Assembly (NCBI GenBank): GCA_016801845.1
Contig: CM028923.1
Location: 9,136,001 to 9,200,000, forward strand
Direction: 5' to 3'
Length of the DNA stretch: 64,000 nt
Origin: Polydactylus sextarius
Lineage: Eukaryota; Chordata; Actinopteri; Polynemidae
The notes under the pieces were generated by a model, which saw only the letters and a list, made by a program, of their open reading frames with translations, made no database searches and was not told the origin of the DNA. Positions 26,191 through 40,522 of the stretch are shown here, one piece after another; position 1 is the first letter of the stretch; each line of letters opens with the position of its first letter. The position numbers were made by a program, and so were the translations under genes.

Positions 26191-29100
26191 CAGCCACATA
26201 TACACATCAACATATAGAGAGAGCCAAAGGTCTGCAGTGGTTAGCTGCAGCCGCTAAGCTATAATTGGACAATCTCTGTTACAGCGAAAGTTTTAGCAAA
26301 ACAAAAATCCCCTTTACTCTCAATTGGGAGTTAATTATCAAATCAGCTGGTGAGGGTATTTGCTGTATTTCAGATATGCTGCCATTTCTTCTCACTCACT
26401 TCCAAGAAATATTCACAGGAAGCAGAGGTGTCAGTATGTTTTGTACCAGAGTGCTCCATCTCCCATGAGCTCTGCTCCTGCATTTGTCATCCAAGACTTT
26501 GGTTTGAATGATACCGAGTGTGACCCTCACAATCTCTTGCTCACTGCAGCAACAGTGGAACAGAGAAGGAGAGGTGGAGTCGAGGTGGGGAAATTGTCCT
26601 TGAAACTAGTAACAATGGCTTCAAGAGGAATGTGACACATGTCTCCAGGGTCTGACAATATTAATCTATCTGCCAATCACCACAGGCACCCAGTCCACTC
26701 CAGCACCCCCAGAGTGTGTATTAATTAAGACGCTGTCACACTAAACGAAGTATTTGGTGCATAACAAGACAGTATCTGTAAAGTCATTATCCTGGACACT
26801 ACGTGGGAAGCAGAATGTTTTTGTTATTACATTGTGACATTTTTTACAATATTTTTCGATGACGTTTTTACGCTGGGTAGTTTTACAAAATAATGCAGCG
26901 TAGATTTATCTGTCAACACTGGTCTTTCTTCTGCCATTTGTGTAATGTGCTGCAACGCAATGAAAAAGTGCTTTTTCTTTTACAGCTAATTCATCACTTT
27001 AACAAAGACTTTGTCTTTAATATTTCTTTTTTTTTTTTAAAAATAGTAACGCTTTAGCAAAGGAAGCTTGTTGGAAACAAGTTAAATTTAACACTTTCAC
27101 AACACTGTCAAATCGAGCCTGCGATCTAAAGGGGGATGGGAGTGAGGGACATTGTGTGCGGCAGCTGACCGTGTTTCCACAGCTCAGCTATATAAAGAAT
27201 GGTGGTAATGTGACTCAATGACAGGGACTTGGCAAAAAATGAGGCTACCTTCCTCAAGGGTCCCCGTCTGTTTCAGATGATAATTGAAAATAATGTAAAA
27301 ATAGTCATGTGCTGCGGACATGGGTTAACTCTCTGAGGACAAGGTCAAACCCTCTCCTTTTACTTTAATTTCCACATGATTAATTACACACCCGAAGTTG
27401 GTTTGGAAGCATGTTTTACAAGTTCTGGAGGATGTTCTACACTGATTTCATAAGGTACTGTGATTAAAGCATGCTGGGAGACTGGTGCTGAGCGTGGAGG
27501 AAATGAGATATATGTAAAAACAAGTTAAATGCAACCTTAGTCATTCATTCATTCACTGCAGTGCTGTTTCTCCTCCTTGTCAACAAACTGACTCAAAAGC
27601 TTTAAATCTGGTCATCTGGACGCTGATTGTCCTCCAGAGAATGATAACAGACCGACACACTCAGACTGTGAAATCAAAATGTTCACACCAATCAACTGTC
27701 ACATTTCAAGTACATCACATGTAGAGTTTTGTTGCTATGGACACTGCTGGTATGAGGAACAGCAGTTACGTAAATCAAATCTCAAGACAGGCACTCGGCT
27801 CGATCTTGTATAATTGCTCTGACTCTTGACTCGGATATTTTATCAGCAGGCGAAATAATTTCATCTTTATCAACAATCAATCAGGAAATAAATGATATTC
27901 TTAGATTATAATGAGAGTTTCAGCCCTTAATCATCTTAGAAATCCACGATACGGCCGCAGTAATCCCACTTTGAATTTCTGACTGATCAGAGAAACATGA
28001 TTCTAATCTAGAGGTCCAATAGGATTACTTAAATAATGAGTGTGATTACACAACAACAAGGCTGAACTCACACTGTTAATTCAATCACTGCATGTAAAAC
28101 CTGACACATTTACCCCCGGTTAAAGCTTTGAATGAGGAGTGTAAGTTCTCTTACAAATGCAAATTTATGCTAAATGATTAGCATTGCTCACATCTGTAAT
28201 GCGTTTTTTTTTTTTTTTTTTCAGACAACTTAATTACCACCAGAGCTAGATACCAACTCTCACATTAATGTGCACTATAAGAAAGATAAAATCAAACACA
28301 CGCAGTGCTTTGTGATCCACCACAAATGGTTTCTCGTTTAAGAAATAAATTAATTTCCATTGTTGAATGGAAAGAAGCGCAGACCATACCACTCATAAAT
28401 ACCAAAAAAGCAAACGCCTGAACACTAAAATGTGATATTTGAAGTATAATAGAAAATATTGAATGAAACGCACATAAGAAAGGACTGAATCTATGATTGA
28501 CGCAAGCTGTTATTCATGTACTTTACAGGACTCTCAAGCATTTATTCAGCAACACTTCAAAAGCTTCCACAACACAGTGAGTGGGTGCATGATTAATGTC
28601 ATTTACTGCTAACCACCCTTACTTTCTAATGCACGCACTGTAATGCACTCTAGTGCTCAACTCTCTTGGGTTTTAAAAGGCTTTCAAGTTGTTGTATTTG
28701 ATTTCAGTAGGATTTTTAATGTGCCTGCTTTCTCCGTGGCAACTCAAACATGTCTCAGCCCTTGCTGCCTTACATTAACACGCACTCTAAAGCCGCCTGA
28801 TTGAGCTGTCCATCTTTGCCACAGTGTCTTCGGGCTGAATTCATGCTGCGGGGGGGATCAGATTTGAGAGTGCAGGGGATGGCATAGTAGATATCTTGCC
28901 CCGCTGCTGTGGTGAAAAGGAGACAGAAATTGTAGAAATATATGCATTAGGTGTATGGAGAGATATGAAGGAAAGTAATAATTAAAGTTTTAAGTGGCTC
29001 AGTCCCTCACTTCGAGCGAGATCAGTCAAACTTTGAAACTGGAACAAGGAACATTCTAAAATCAACAGCCCCTGTAATCTACAAACACAACAGAGACAGA

Positions 29101-31099
29101 GAGTTGCTAGCGGGAGCCAGTACCGAAGAGAGATCCAAAACAACTTCAGATTTGTCAGTTCTCACACACACATGCACACACACTCCTACTCTCTCAGCTC
29201 TCCCAAGAAACACACTCACTAACAGGCAAAGATGCACACATACCCCAAAGATACATCCACTCCCAGACACAACTGTGTGCCCTCACATTTCATACACACA
29301 CGCAAACTACTGAGGACGGACTAGTGGGGTTTGTTGTCAAGTATCATGAAGACAAAGATCCAACCTCCTCTTGGGGATGATTGAATTTGATCAAAGCAAA
29401 GCTTTGTTACAAGTCAGTATCACTTTTTAACTTCTTAAGCTAATGAACAGTTTATGCTGCCTAATGAAGTCATCAGCAACTAATGAAGTTGACAGTGTTT
29501 GTCTGTTGTTCACATCTCACTCTAAGAATAACATTGTTATGGTGTTGCCGTACAAAAACCCAAACAGCGTCGGAGAAGTAAAAAAGAGGGAAATGATTTC
29601 ACAGTCTATCTCGTGTCCTATCACCAGAACAAGCATGTCAAGAATAATCAATGTTCACATATTTTTGGATCATTTAATTCCTCCTGCAGCCTATCAGTTA
29701 TGAGAAATGTAAGAAGCAGAAGTGTTACAGGAACCCCCCACACACAGACACACACACAGACACACACCCCACCCACAGGATGTGTGCTGTAGCAGTGGCT
29801 CGGAGCTGCCAACCTGCCGCCCTCAGCAGTCCACTTGGCCATATTGTTGATGTGCAATAAAACACAACTGTAATTGTCCATTAATCTAAGGTTGATAAGC
29901 ATTCATTATGGCGCATTCAGGGAGGCCATTGAAACACCGCGTGCGTCATATTACATAATTTTGCACGGTAGCTGGATGGCTTGGTTTACAAGACGGCTAC
30001 ATTTTTAATATTGAAATAATGCTTGTTCAGAAAGAGAGTGAGTAATCGTCCGGTCTGAATGCGAAATTAGCTTCAAGAGGAGGTGAAATGTTACATACTG
30101 CAGTGATAATATGGAATCCAGTTTAATATTTAAGCGTAACAAGCCTTATATATGCTGTAAATATTTATCCTAAAATCCTATAATGTCTGTATGACACGTA
30201 ATGTAAAGTGAAGTCAGATTGTGTTAGTCATCATGGCATCTTTTCAAAAGTTGAGGTATTAGATCAAAGTATAGCTCATGTGGCCCATGTGGGCTCTGCA
30301 GATGATTAGATTAAATTCCAGCCTGCAAGAGCTTATCTTAAAACTTATTCATGAAAACCAATAAGGTCCTGTTTGGATCTTTGATAAAAGGATAATGATA
30401 TCTGAGGCTGAATATGCGCATCTGTTGTTTTATTTGCCACCTGGAAATTGTGTTTGCCAATATTCTGATCTGACCTATTGTGATACTGCATCCCTGCATA
30501 TGTGGATTTGGCATACACGGTAGAAAAACAGTATTGCGCGAACCTACTTTTGATGCATCTTTATTTCATAGTGAATAGGAGCTGCACAGCCCTTTTGGAT
30601 AAAGTATGATTACGTTGTAAGAAAGATCCTGCACCACCTGCCAATCTCCCTCCCTGTAATAAAAGTGTGCTTGCTCAAACAAAAGACGGTACGTTCCTTC
30701 CACTACGTTGGCACAGCGAAGAAAGGGGAGTCACAAATCACTTATGGCCGAGAGACAGTTTTACTGCGGCAGTAACTCTCCCTCTCCACTGAAACACACA
30801 CACCAACACTGCGGGCCGACCACAGCGGCTTGGTTGCTAGGAAACACCTTGGGGCTAGCTCCCTCAGTATCTGAACTGATTAGTTAATTGCAAAAAGTAA
30901 GGAAGTGGCAAAAATCACTCTGACTGTCATCAACTTGCTCAGGTTGTAGCTCTCCGGTAGTTAAAAACAACTCCACTCTTTAGAACAAAAGAAGGACTGT
31001 AGCACAGTAAATTATCATTTAAGTCTGAGTGCATCAAGTCATTAACAATAATGTAAAAGTGAAATTCATTGAAAGAAACAGTGCAGCGGTAGTTGTAAG
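26191..31099. other. Mostly single-copy-looking non-coding DNA
   Basis: A long stretch nearly free of recognised transposons. It holds a poly(T) at 28,204-28,221 and CA-rich imperfect repeats at 29,163-29,305 and 29,733-29,776. Blocks at 27,120-27,440 and 28,790-28,930 are candidates for conserved non-coding DNA by appearance only. Confidence 0.5.
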
Positions 31100-31655
31100 C
31101 AGTTAGGATTAGTTTAGCTTATCTTAGCACAAAAACTGGAAACAACTAACTAACTTTTTCACTTTTAATTTAACACTTTTCACCAAATTCCACTTGGAGC
31201 CAACTTCAAGTTAACACTGATTCTCTGTTAGCAAATGTAAACACTATCACAACCATGATAAGATTGTACAATTTGCTTGATTCCGAGATGACACTAATGA
31301 GACAGCGGTGTAGACATTTAGCTCAAATGGATCAATTTCATGTATTTAAACAGAAACTTTGTGATCCTTGGAAAGAGGGTGAATGGCTCACTGAAAACAG
31401 ATGACAGAAGCTAAATTCAAATTAAACATCATATCTAATCCTTGTCTTTTATTTAGCAGAATCTACTTGTGTAACATCTTTTTGGAGGCTTACCTTGTGA
31501 TGGAACTAGAGCTCCTGTTTCCCGTCTTTAAGCCAAGCTAAGCAGCTGATGACACGAGGTATCAATCTTATCATCTAACTTTCACCAGAGAAGCAAATTA
31601 GCATATTTCCCAAAATGTCAAACTATTTCTGTAAAGAATGAAGCTTTTTCTCTTG
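31100..31655. repeat. Inverted pair of AGCTTAGC-type dispersed repeats
   Basis: The right copy (31,485-31,655) has CCTGTTTCCCGTCTTTAAGC, CAAGCTAAGC, then ATCTAACTTTCACCAGAGAA and ATTTCCCAAAATGTCAAAC. These match a short repeat I recall as ubiquitous in fish. The left copy (31,111-31,146) has AGTTTAGCTTATCTTAGCAC and AAAAACTGGAAACAAC, which is the same motif inverted. The pair encloses about 370 bp. Confidence 0.55.
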
Positions 31656-34105
31656 CTTTCTATATGCCCATTAATGTCACCTAAGTTTTATGAGACATTA
31701 AAACTCAGATTTGTTAATGTGGAATGACAGCAATAATGCAGTTGTGCACACAGCATCCATCAGTATCGCATTTGTTTATTGGCAATAGTTTACCTTAACG
31801 ACCAGAAATGACAACTTGTTTCCATAGTAACTGATATATGATGTGCCTCGTGGCCTTTTGCAGTTCAACTTATCAAAAAGCTTGTAAATTACATGTAAAT
31901 ATCACTTTCAGCACCGGTGTGATTTTGCCATTCACCAGACCCATCCTTCATCAGTCGTCTATTGAAATATAGGCGGGAAAAGACTTTGACTTGTGCCAGA
32001 AAATGACCTTTGCCTTAGAAAGGAGTCATTGGTAACCCAATTAAAAGGAAATGTCACGCTGGTAATTGCGTCTCACAGTGTGAATCATCTGCGCGGGGTG
32101 GCTTGTACTGAATCCAGACACGGGGTGATATGAGCTTCTGAAGTCTCACAGCCTCTCTCTTTTTCGTTCGCTGCCCTTCACACGTCACTCATGTCACAGC
32201 TACGCAATTCTGACATCTTTCTTTTTTCTCCAATTTTACTTTTTTTTTTCAATGTTTCTAGCTGTCTATCTGGAATTATTCTGCATGGATTAAATATATA
32301 AAACATATATGGCATGTCATTTGATGTTATTATTTTAGATCTACATAGTAACCGCATAAAAGATGTTCAAAGTTTTATCTATCTGATCTAATTTATGTCT
32401 CTGCCTCAGCTCCTCTTTTGTCCTTGTAATTCATGAAGGCTCAGACAGAATCTGAGAGCAGTGGCTGGCAGTTCTGTTCAAATATGACATATTTGTCAAA
32501 GACCCAGGGTCCATTGGTGGGAGCAGAGAAGATGTGATTTGATTTTTTTTTTTTTTTTTTTTTTGAGTCTTCACATTTGATTCCCTAGAAATGATTATTT
32601 CAAACCTGAGACAGTGTTGGTTCTTGCTAAAGGTACAGATGTGTTAATAACAGCATTACTTAAAGTAAATGGGTCCAGGATCATGATCATGACTGAGATC
32701 ATGAAATTGCCTTCGCTATACACTTATTGTGAAATCATGTCACTTATTAGAGCAGGTTGAACACCGAAAAATGAAAATGAAATTACCTCTTCCTGCTGGC
32801 AGATCTATCTATCCTATAAGCAGGTGATGTAGATGCACTGTGTTATATATCGTATATAAGATATAGATTGATAGAACATTGTATAATCTTGGGCCTGTTA
32901 TCTAGATTGCCTGTTTTTCTCTGCTAAATGTAAATGTTAAAGCAGATTCAGGCACAGATGCCCACTCTGCCTCTGTCCTACAGCACAGCAGATGGGAGGT
33001 CTCAGCTTCACAGCCTCACATTCATTTCACTCTCCATTCCAGTTGTAAATCAAAGTTAGATGATTTTTTTTCTCCCCTGTCCTCCTATCTTCCTCTCTCT
33101 GCCTCTCGTTTGTTAAATCTCGCCTCTCTTATCGTCTTCTGGGGCAGCGCATCCCACAGCCTCATAAATTACTTGCAAAACACACAGCGCTTGCATATTG
33201 CACATTTAGTTGATATTTTATTGTTTCGGTATTACAGTGTGTTGATATAAAACAAATCAAAATGAATTCCGATTCTAAAGGTTTGTGTTGAAGTTTACGA
33301 ATTGAGTGTTTTTGGTCACAAGTATGAGATTGAGATGGTTTTTCCAAGACCTTCCAAAAACTCCTCAGACAGTCTTAAGACAGAAGGAACTGCTCCAGCT
33401 CAATATTTTTGGGCAATTTGCTTTTGAGAGAATGAAAAGACACAGCTGGTACTTGTCTCAACATATTTCCTGTCTTCTTGTGAATGCAGCAGAGAAAAGG
33501 CCTTTTTGCTTGTTGTCAGTCTGAGGGCTTGACCTCAGAAATGTTAGTGCATTTCACTTTTGATAAGATTATCTACTCCATTATGGAGAAAGAAGGGAGT
33601 CTCACGATGTGGTGATGGCTCTCTTTCATGCATTGTTCAAATCTATAATTGCTTCTTTTCATGAATTTTGTGGGGAAAGGTTAGGCTGGTAAATCTTACA
33701 GTTACTTGGCTCTGTACTCGATTATCAGCTGAACCAAGAAAAGGGGTAAAAAAAAAAAAATTACTGGACGTTGATCAGATTACTGGACATTTTAACAAAT
33801 TAGCATTTGAGGGCAGGATTCTGTGCCCTTTTATTGTTCTTTTGCTTTTCACCTAGAAAAAGATGATTGCAGTTTTAGAAAACACTGTGTTATGCATCAT
33901 AGTGTGTGTTATGGGAAAACTGGTCAGTGAGAAACACGCTCTGTTAGTTGATTAGCACAAAATGATTTGATGCCTCAGAGAAAACATTATTCAGAAGATT
34001 TTCTTTATAGCACAAGCACATGTTTATTATAATGAACTCAATAATTCACATGGATTCACTGTTTTGGTCGGGAGGAGATTACCAAGTCCTGTACTCTTGT
34101 TCTTT
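31656..34105. other. Non-coding DNA, nothing recognised
   Basis: Poly(T) at 32,543-32,564 and a short poly(A) near 33,748. No coding signal. Confidence 0.55.
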
Positions 34106-34316
<211 letters not shown>

Positions 34317-36644
34317 CAAATGGATTAGAAGGCAGGATATCTGAAGCCGCCTCTGTTTTAATTAACCAATACCTCTAATAAATATTTAAAGCCTTCGCAA
34401 TGGCATTGCCACAGAGGGAGGCACCCAAGGGCAGATTAAGATGAGTTTTCAGGGAATTTATATCTTTAAACCACTAAACTATTCAGCAAAAAAAAAAAAA
34501 AAAAACTCGCAGACCTGGGGATTATGTGTGTAAAAGTTGCTTGAGGTAGAGTGTTTTGATGGTGAAATAGCTTGAGGTGATGTCTAGTTTAAAGGAACGG
34601 ATGCGAAGTTAGAACACACATCATCGTATAGTACTGTAGTGACCATGTTGTCTGTTGAAAAAAGCCTTAAAAACAAGCTTTTAAAAAATGTTTATTATCA
34701 CTGTGTATGAGAGGAGACTCCAGTAGCCTCCCGCTCATGCATGTCTGAGCTACAGAGCAGCTCTTTTGAGAAAAATCCATTGAAAAGGCCACAAAGCCGA
34801 TCGCCAGGACATCCTGTGGATTTGTCTAACATCTATATTGAAAGCTAATTTACTGATTAGCCTAGTTTGAAGTGAGAAATGGGTTTTGTCGCGTCACGCT
34901 TCGCTGACTGCCAACTGTCATCTCTTCACTGCGTGAGCAGTGGAGGAAAACAGGGACCATGCATTTCATTTAGATACAGTATCTGAATGGAGGAAGAATA
35001 ACCACTTTTGTCCCTACAGGCTCCTGACACCATACCATTTATTCTACCAATAAATCTATCTTTTTCCTCAACAAGTCAGATGGAGAGGTGAAAAGTTTTT
35101 GCAACAAATCTTCCAAACTTAAAGACAAAATAGCCTGTTAATCATATCCTTCTAAAACCACCTATATCACTGAAATTACTAAATTTGTCATTACCTTTCA
35201 AAGCAATTACAGAGTTATGGTTTTCCAATAGGTCCTCTCTATGATGGGGTAGATCATAAACCAAAACAATGAGCCAAAAGAGGCTAAAACGCCCCTTTAG
35301 AGGTGACGGGAGCTGCTATAAGAAGTGACACATTACACATAGACATTTGAGCCAATGTTAAAGTATGGATTTTGGTTAGTGCAGCTTCAGGGTTTGGGGA
35401 ATAATTTATCACTCTAACCAAGAATCACATGACAAGTGAGCATCACATGCCATTTATTCAAACAAGATGAGGCAGAAAAACTCTTCTCGTATCTCAGAAA
35501 TGTAAGACTATTTATTTTGGCTGAGACACAAACAGAGTAATTCTCCTCTGCCACTTATTAACACCGGTAATTTCCTCTACAGAGAGAGGGGAAAACGAAA
35601 GCTGATTGAAATCCAAATTAAAATTAAAAGACCACAAGTGCTACGCAAATAAACAGCCCGGTTTGTCTCCAACTCGCCCTCCCTTTTCCATTCGTAAGGT
35701 GTGAAAGTTATGAGCAACCGGGTGCGAGAGGCATTTTTTCTATTATAAAAAATAATTCAAATAAATTATTTTTTTTTAGAAATCTAAGCATCATTTCTCT
35801 ACACTGTGCACTGAGAGACATTAGATTAACAGTGGAGCAAGAGCAGAAACTGAAGTTTTATTTGCCTGCCACTGCTGTCAAGATTTAGTGTTGGCTCACC
35901 TCCTTACATTAAAGCAATGATAAGCTTTCTGACAACTCCTGCATTAGTCAGAGCTTTTGGCAAGGAAACACTCTTTAAAATGTATGCTAGCTATACGAGG
36001 GAAGCTATCTGCAGGATGGTTATGAACAGTGTTACTCCATCAACCAAACCCACGCCATTCCTTCATCTAATCCCTTATCATGCAGATGAATGAGTGGGCA
36101 CATATCAGCTTTGGGACACACAGGACATTTATCAGTATAAGTGTGGACTATTCTGCTGAGTTCCTTTTGAAGAAAGAGGCAGAATTTGACATTATCAGAG
36201 AACAGTATAGCCATTTTTACCATTTAGGAACCTTTAGGAATCATTCATGCCCATACCCCTCTATATTATAACTATTCTATAGTATTTTGTCTTGTGCTGA
36301 AACAATGATTTCCAGTTATTTGGGCAGAAAAAAAATTACTCAAATATAAGTTGTCGTCGGTTAAATGTACTTCAAGAATTGCTTATGAGACTTTACTGCT
36401 GAGTTTTAAAGCATGATTGGGTTTGAGCCAAAGCTGTATAGCAAACTCTTTAACCTCCCTCGTGTTGGTGCCAGCTTCACATACACAGCCAGCTCTTTTT
36501 TGGATTTTCCAAAAATCAGAGTCTAAGACAAGAGTTTTGTTATATGAGGCTGGAACATTTGCAACGACCTGCGTTATTGCAGCTTTGGCCAGCAGGGTCA
36601 TCATTATTTTATCACTCCTTTATGAAATTTTTTGTAGCGTAAAT

Positions 36645-36674
36645 GCTTTAATGTTGTCTTTTATAGCCTCGTAT
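36645..36674 (+). repeat. 30-bp repeat, copy B
   Basis: GCTTTAATGTTGTCTTTTAT followed by AGCCTCGTAT, matching copy A in 29 of 30 bases. The flanks differ, apart from T/A-rich sequence after it. Confidence 0.75.
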
Positions 36675-38329
36675 ATTTTTTAATAATATTTGCTTTTATG
36701 CGATTGTTATAGCGGCACAGGTGAATCTTTGTTATAAATAAACATTTGATTTTAGCCCGGTTTGCTTTAATTTAAAGTTCGATATTAACAGCATCCGCAG
36801 CGATGCCGAGCTTCCATGCTGAGATAGAAAATGAGTTGCACAGAAAGTTTTTTTTTTTCTTTTTTTCGCCATAACAGAACAGAGCCATATAAAGAACATT
36901 GACATCTGAATATTACATGGGAGAGCGAGACGTTATGTAAGAAATAATCCTAAAATGTCTCTCTAATTAACCAGTGGCTTAACTGGGGAGACAAGTTGAG
37001 CTTCTGAGTCATTTTCAAAAGTGAATCTGTAAAAGAATAATAAAAAAAAAAGTGGAAATATAAAGACAAATAACCAAATATAAAAGAATAATTAGATTGG
37101 ACTCACTCTGAGTTTTGTTTAGTTTCATAAGCATTAACTTGAAAAACGGGGTCCACAATTTCAAGTTGTTAATTGGTTATTTTTTTTTACTGAGAAAAAC
37201 TAAACGTTGCCCCCTGAAAACTTGAGTAGAGTTGTTTCAGGTTTTACGAAATTAGATCATTAGCATGAATAGATCATGAAATCACTTAAGAGCTCTGCGG
37301 GATTAAGTCTCATGTCTGTGTCAGCGTTTCTCAGAAAAGATCAGTTTAATTAAGAGACCAGCACATTTATTATCCTCAGGTAAATTCTTGTCTACAAAGA
37401 GAAAAGGAAAACACACTCTGTATTAAAAAGACCTTGTCACACGTATGAATTAGCAATTACACTTCCCAGTCAGACACATAGGTGTGATGATATGAAAAGA
37501 TTGTGGGTGTGTGTAGGTGTGTGTGTGTGTGTGTGTTTTTTGGGGGGGTGGTCGTGATGGCTGTGATTATAGAGATCAGTCCGACCGTGTCTGATCAGTC
37601 TCATGTCTGTCCACGCGCTGTAAAGTGTTTGCTCAACGATAATTACACCGAGTACAGAAAAAGGTCAAACGGCGTGTTCAAAGTGAAAGTAAACCGAATG
37701 TCGAACGCTAACTTTCATTTTTGCCAATGCAGCACACCTTGATAATGATATATGGAAGATGGAGTTAATGTGTTTTAGCCCAGCCAGCATTCCTGCGGAT
37801 TCAATCAGAATACATCCTAAAGATAACATACAAATCCAGGCAGATGTAGAGGATCAACTACAGGAGGAGAGGAATTTAGAAGGAGGATGTTTTATTTCTA
37901 AATTCAAAGTGGCAGCACCCTGCACTGTAATGCCTAGTGCACCTATCATAGGAAATTGTATAATAGGTATCCATTTGTCAAATTAGATCAGAGGCTGATA
38001 TTGAGGTAAAACTGTTCATATCTCCTATGGGATTCCATCAGGCAGTGAGGATATTTTCAATAGGTATTAATGCATTTTGCTGCTCTCTCATATGGCTCAG
38101 ATTTGATAGCAGGCTGGAACATCTACTGTGCTGAAACTAGCAGACTGTCTTCCTTTCTATCTTTTTCTTTCTTCCCCTTCTGCCATCCACCAGTCTCTCT
38201 GCCCTATTTCTTGTTTCTTTTTTTTTTTTTTTTTTTTTTTTGAAAACAGGTCTTTTCACAGTGTCCACATACATAATCCCTGACCATCAGGAATCAACTC
38301 GCCCTCACTTCCTCTGGGTCACAGTATTC

Positions 38330-38343
38330 GTCACCTAGTGGAG
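38330..38343 (-). promoter_or_regulatory. Candidate CTCF site
   Basis: The minus strand reads CTCCACTAGGTGACG, near the core CCACTAGGTGGC. The orientation is the same as at 49,483. Confidence 0.25.
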
Positions 38344-39409
38344 TAAGTTACCTCCTTTGTGCGGATGCGAATTATGATATGGTGGAAACTGAAGTCAGGT
38401 ACATCATGTTTTATACCAGCCGTCAAAAATTGCAGCTACAACCTTAATGCCCTATAATTTATAGTCATTCTATAGCTGGATGCTGTCATTACAGTCATTT
38501 GGCAAATGCATGCTATTCAAGACAGCACACACAGGACTGTGAGTGCATGTATTTTTAGCATACACTGACAGAGGAGAGATTTGTAACTTCTATTGGGAAT
38601 CTAATCGCTACTCATGTGTGCTGCATTAGCACCACAATCTACCTACTAAGCTATGTTCTATCAAAGCCCTTAACTATGCAGTATTTATGCCATGCGTCAG
38701 CCACTGAACTATAAGGGACAGAATTATAGATTGCCTGAACAAATGAATAAACTTTTCTCTGGGCATAGAGAGACACCAAGTGTATTTCGAGCTGTTTATT
38801 CAAACCCTGGTGCATTTACTCTGCTTGATTTGTTTGGACAGGTGTGAATAATGCCATTCGAACTTGGATGGAACCGCAGTGAGACGCCTGAAAGTGTTGG
38901 TCTTGGTGCCGTTCCAAATGAACAAGTCCATCAAAGTTAACTGAACTTACTGAGTCTAGAATCAAATATATTTCACCACCAACACCAAAGCCAGTGGAAA
39001 ATATTTAATCTTGCAGTATGGCAGGTAACTGAGATGTTCCCTGATGAACGCTGCTGCATGTGACTGCATCTGAGCTTTGTTTGTCCAAGCAAATTCATAT
39101 CACAACACTCTCTCCACAAATATGTGGCCCAGAAAACACATAAGTATCTCTCGCTCTCTCTCTTGATGTAGTTGATGCAGCAAGCAAAGCTCTCACATCT
39201 GTGAGTCGGGCAACTTTGTACCAGTTAGCAAATCAGACACAGAGACTCTACTACTAACAAGAAAAAAAGTAATAACATAAGGAGGGAATTACTGAATGTA
39301 ATGTATAAACTTTTCTCTGAAAATTTTAATAAGTGGACACTTTTATCCAAGAACGCATCGCAAAGCTTTTCAGATTTAGCTCGCGCCATATCTCATTTAA
39401 ACTGACATA

Positions 39410-40449
39410 CAGTCCAGAGCGTATATATTTGGACAGTTAATCATTTTTTGTTCATCAGATGCTGTGCTTGAGCACATTCAATTAGAGATAAGGTCATGGG
39501 CATTACAGTATATTAAAGTGCCAAGTCTTAGCTTTAATTTGAGTCGGTTTATATCAATATAGAAAAGAACTGTGTAGGAGATATATCCCTTTTAGCACAT
39601 AGTACACAGAGTTCAGAGGTTCAGAAATAATTGGACCGATGCACATGGATTCATTATATTTCATTTTATATAGAAAATCCTTTGCAGTCAGTCAATGACT
39701 GCCTGAGGTTATTGACTGACCTGCTCACATCAGCAGACACTTTGTATCCTCCCAGGTGATGATCTGCCAGAACTTCACAGTAGCTTCCCTCTACCTTTAG
39801 TCTGGTCTTTGGCAGGTGGAACAAGATCAGGTGACTGACTCAGGCACTTAAGGATATTTCACCTCTTCACCTTAAAACTCTCTTTGGTGTATTTGGCCTT
39901 ATGTTTAGTGTTGTTATTCTACCAAGCGATGAAATGTCGACCAATAAGTTTTGATGCATTTGAAAGCGTCTGAGCGCAGACAATGCTACTGCGTGCACTG
40001 TGCCAGTTGGCAGTTTTAGCATGCCAGAGCCTAAACAGAACAATTTCCTTTTGCCATCATTTTGATGAGGCTGATTTTTGTTTCCTCAGTTGGAGCTTTG
40101 TTCCAGAACACTACCAGTTTCTTTTGGGTTTGTTTTTTGTAAACTGCAGGTTTGTTTCTGTTTCTGAAGTTTACCAGTTTGGCATCATGTGTCACATCCT
40201 CTGCGGTTTTGCTTATGAAGACCTCTCTCCATTGTTGAAGAAAACATGTCTGCCTGCATTCTTGACATACGTTTTGTCAAAGGGGTTTCTGTTCCCTGTG
40301 CAAATACACTTCTTTTCATCCAGAAGAGTTGTGCTTTGAGAGTTTCTACATTTCCTGTACCAACTTTTGCTTTTGGCAAAGCAAATACCTTTATGTGCAT
40401 CTCACACAGTTTCTTTAAACACTGATGTAAATCTGCTTAAAGTAAAGAT

Positions 40450-40501
<52 letters not shown>

Positions 40502-40522
40502 TATCCAAATACTTTTGGTCTG
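39410..40522 (-). mobile_element. Degenerate Tc1-like DNA transposon, minus strand, with recognisable ends
   Basis: The ends form imperfect inverted repeats. The left end starts CAGTCCAGAGCG and contains TATTTGGACAGTT. The right end, read on the minus strand, starts CAGACC and contains TATTTGGATAGTT. TA dinucleotides, the Tc1 target, lie beside the left end. Internal blocks such as AATAATTGGACCGATGCACA (39,627-39,646) and AGATCAGGTGACTGACT (39,824-39,840) match a Tc1-like element common in fish, with the transposase C-terminus encoded at the left on the minus strand. At about 1.1 kb the element is shortened, and its transposase frame is broken throughout. A 45-bp AT array (40,453-40,497) has grown inside the right end. 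The long plus-strand frame at 39,983-40,339 is antisense to the decayed transposase and is not a gene. Confidence 0.75.

Noticed and set aside
39983..40339. 118-codon plus-strand open frame
   Set aside because: It lies antisense within the minus-strand Tc1-like relic.
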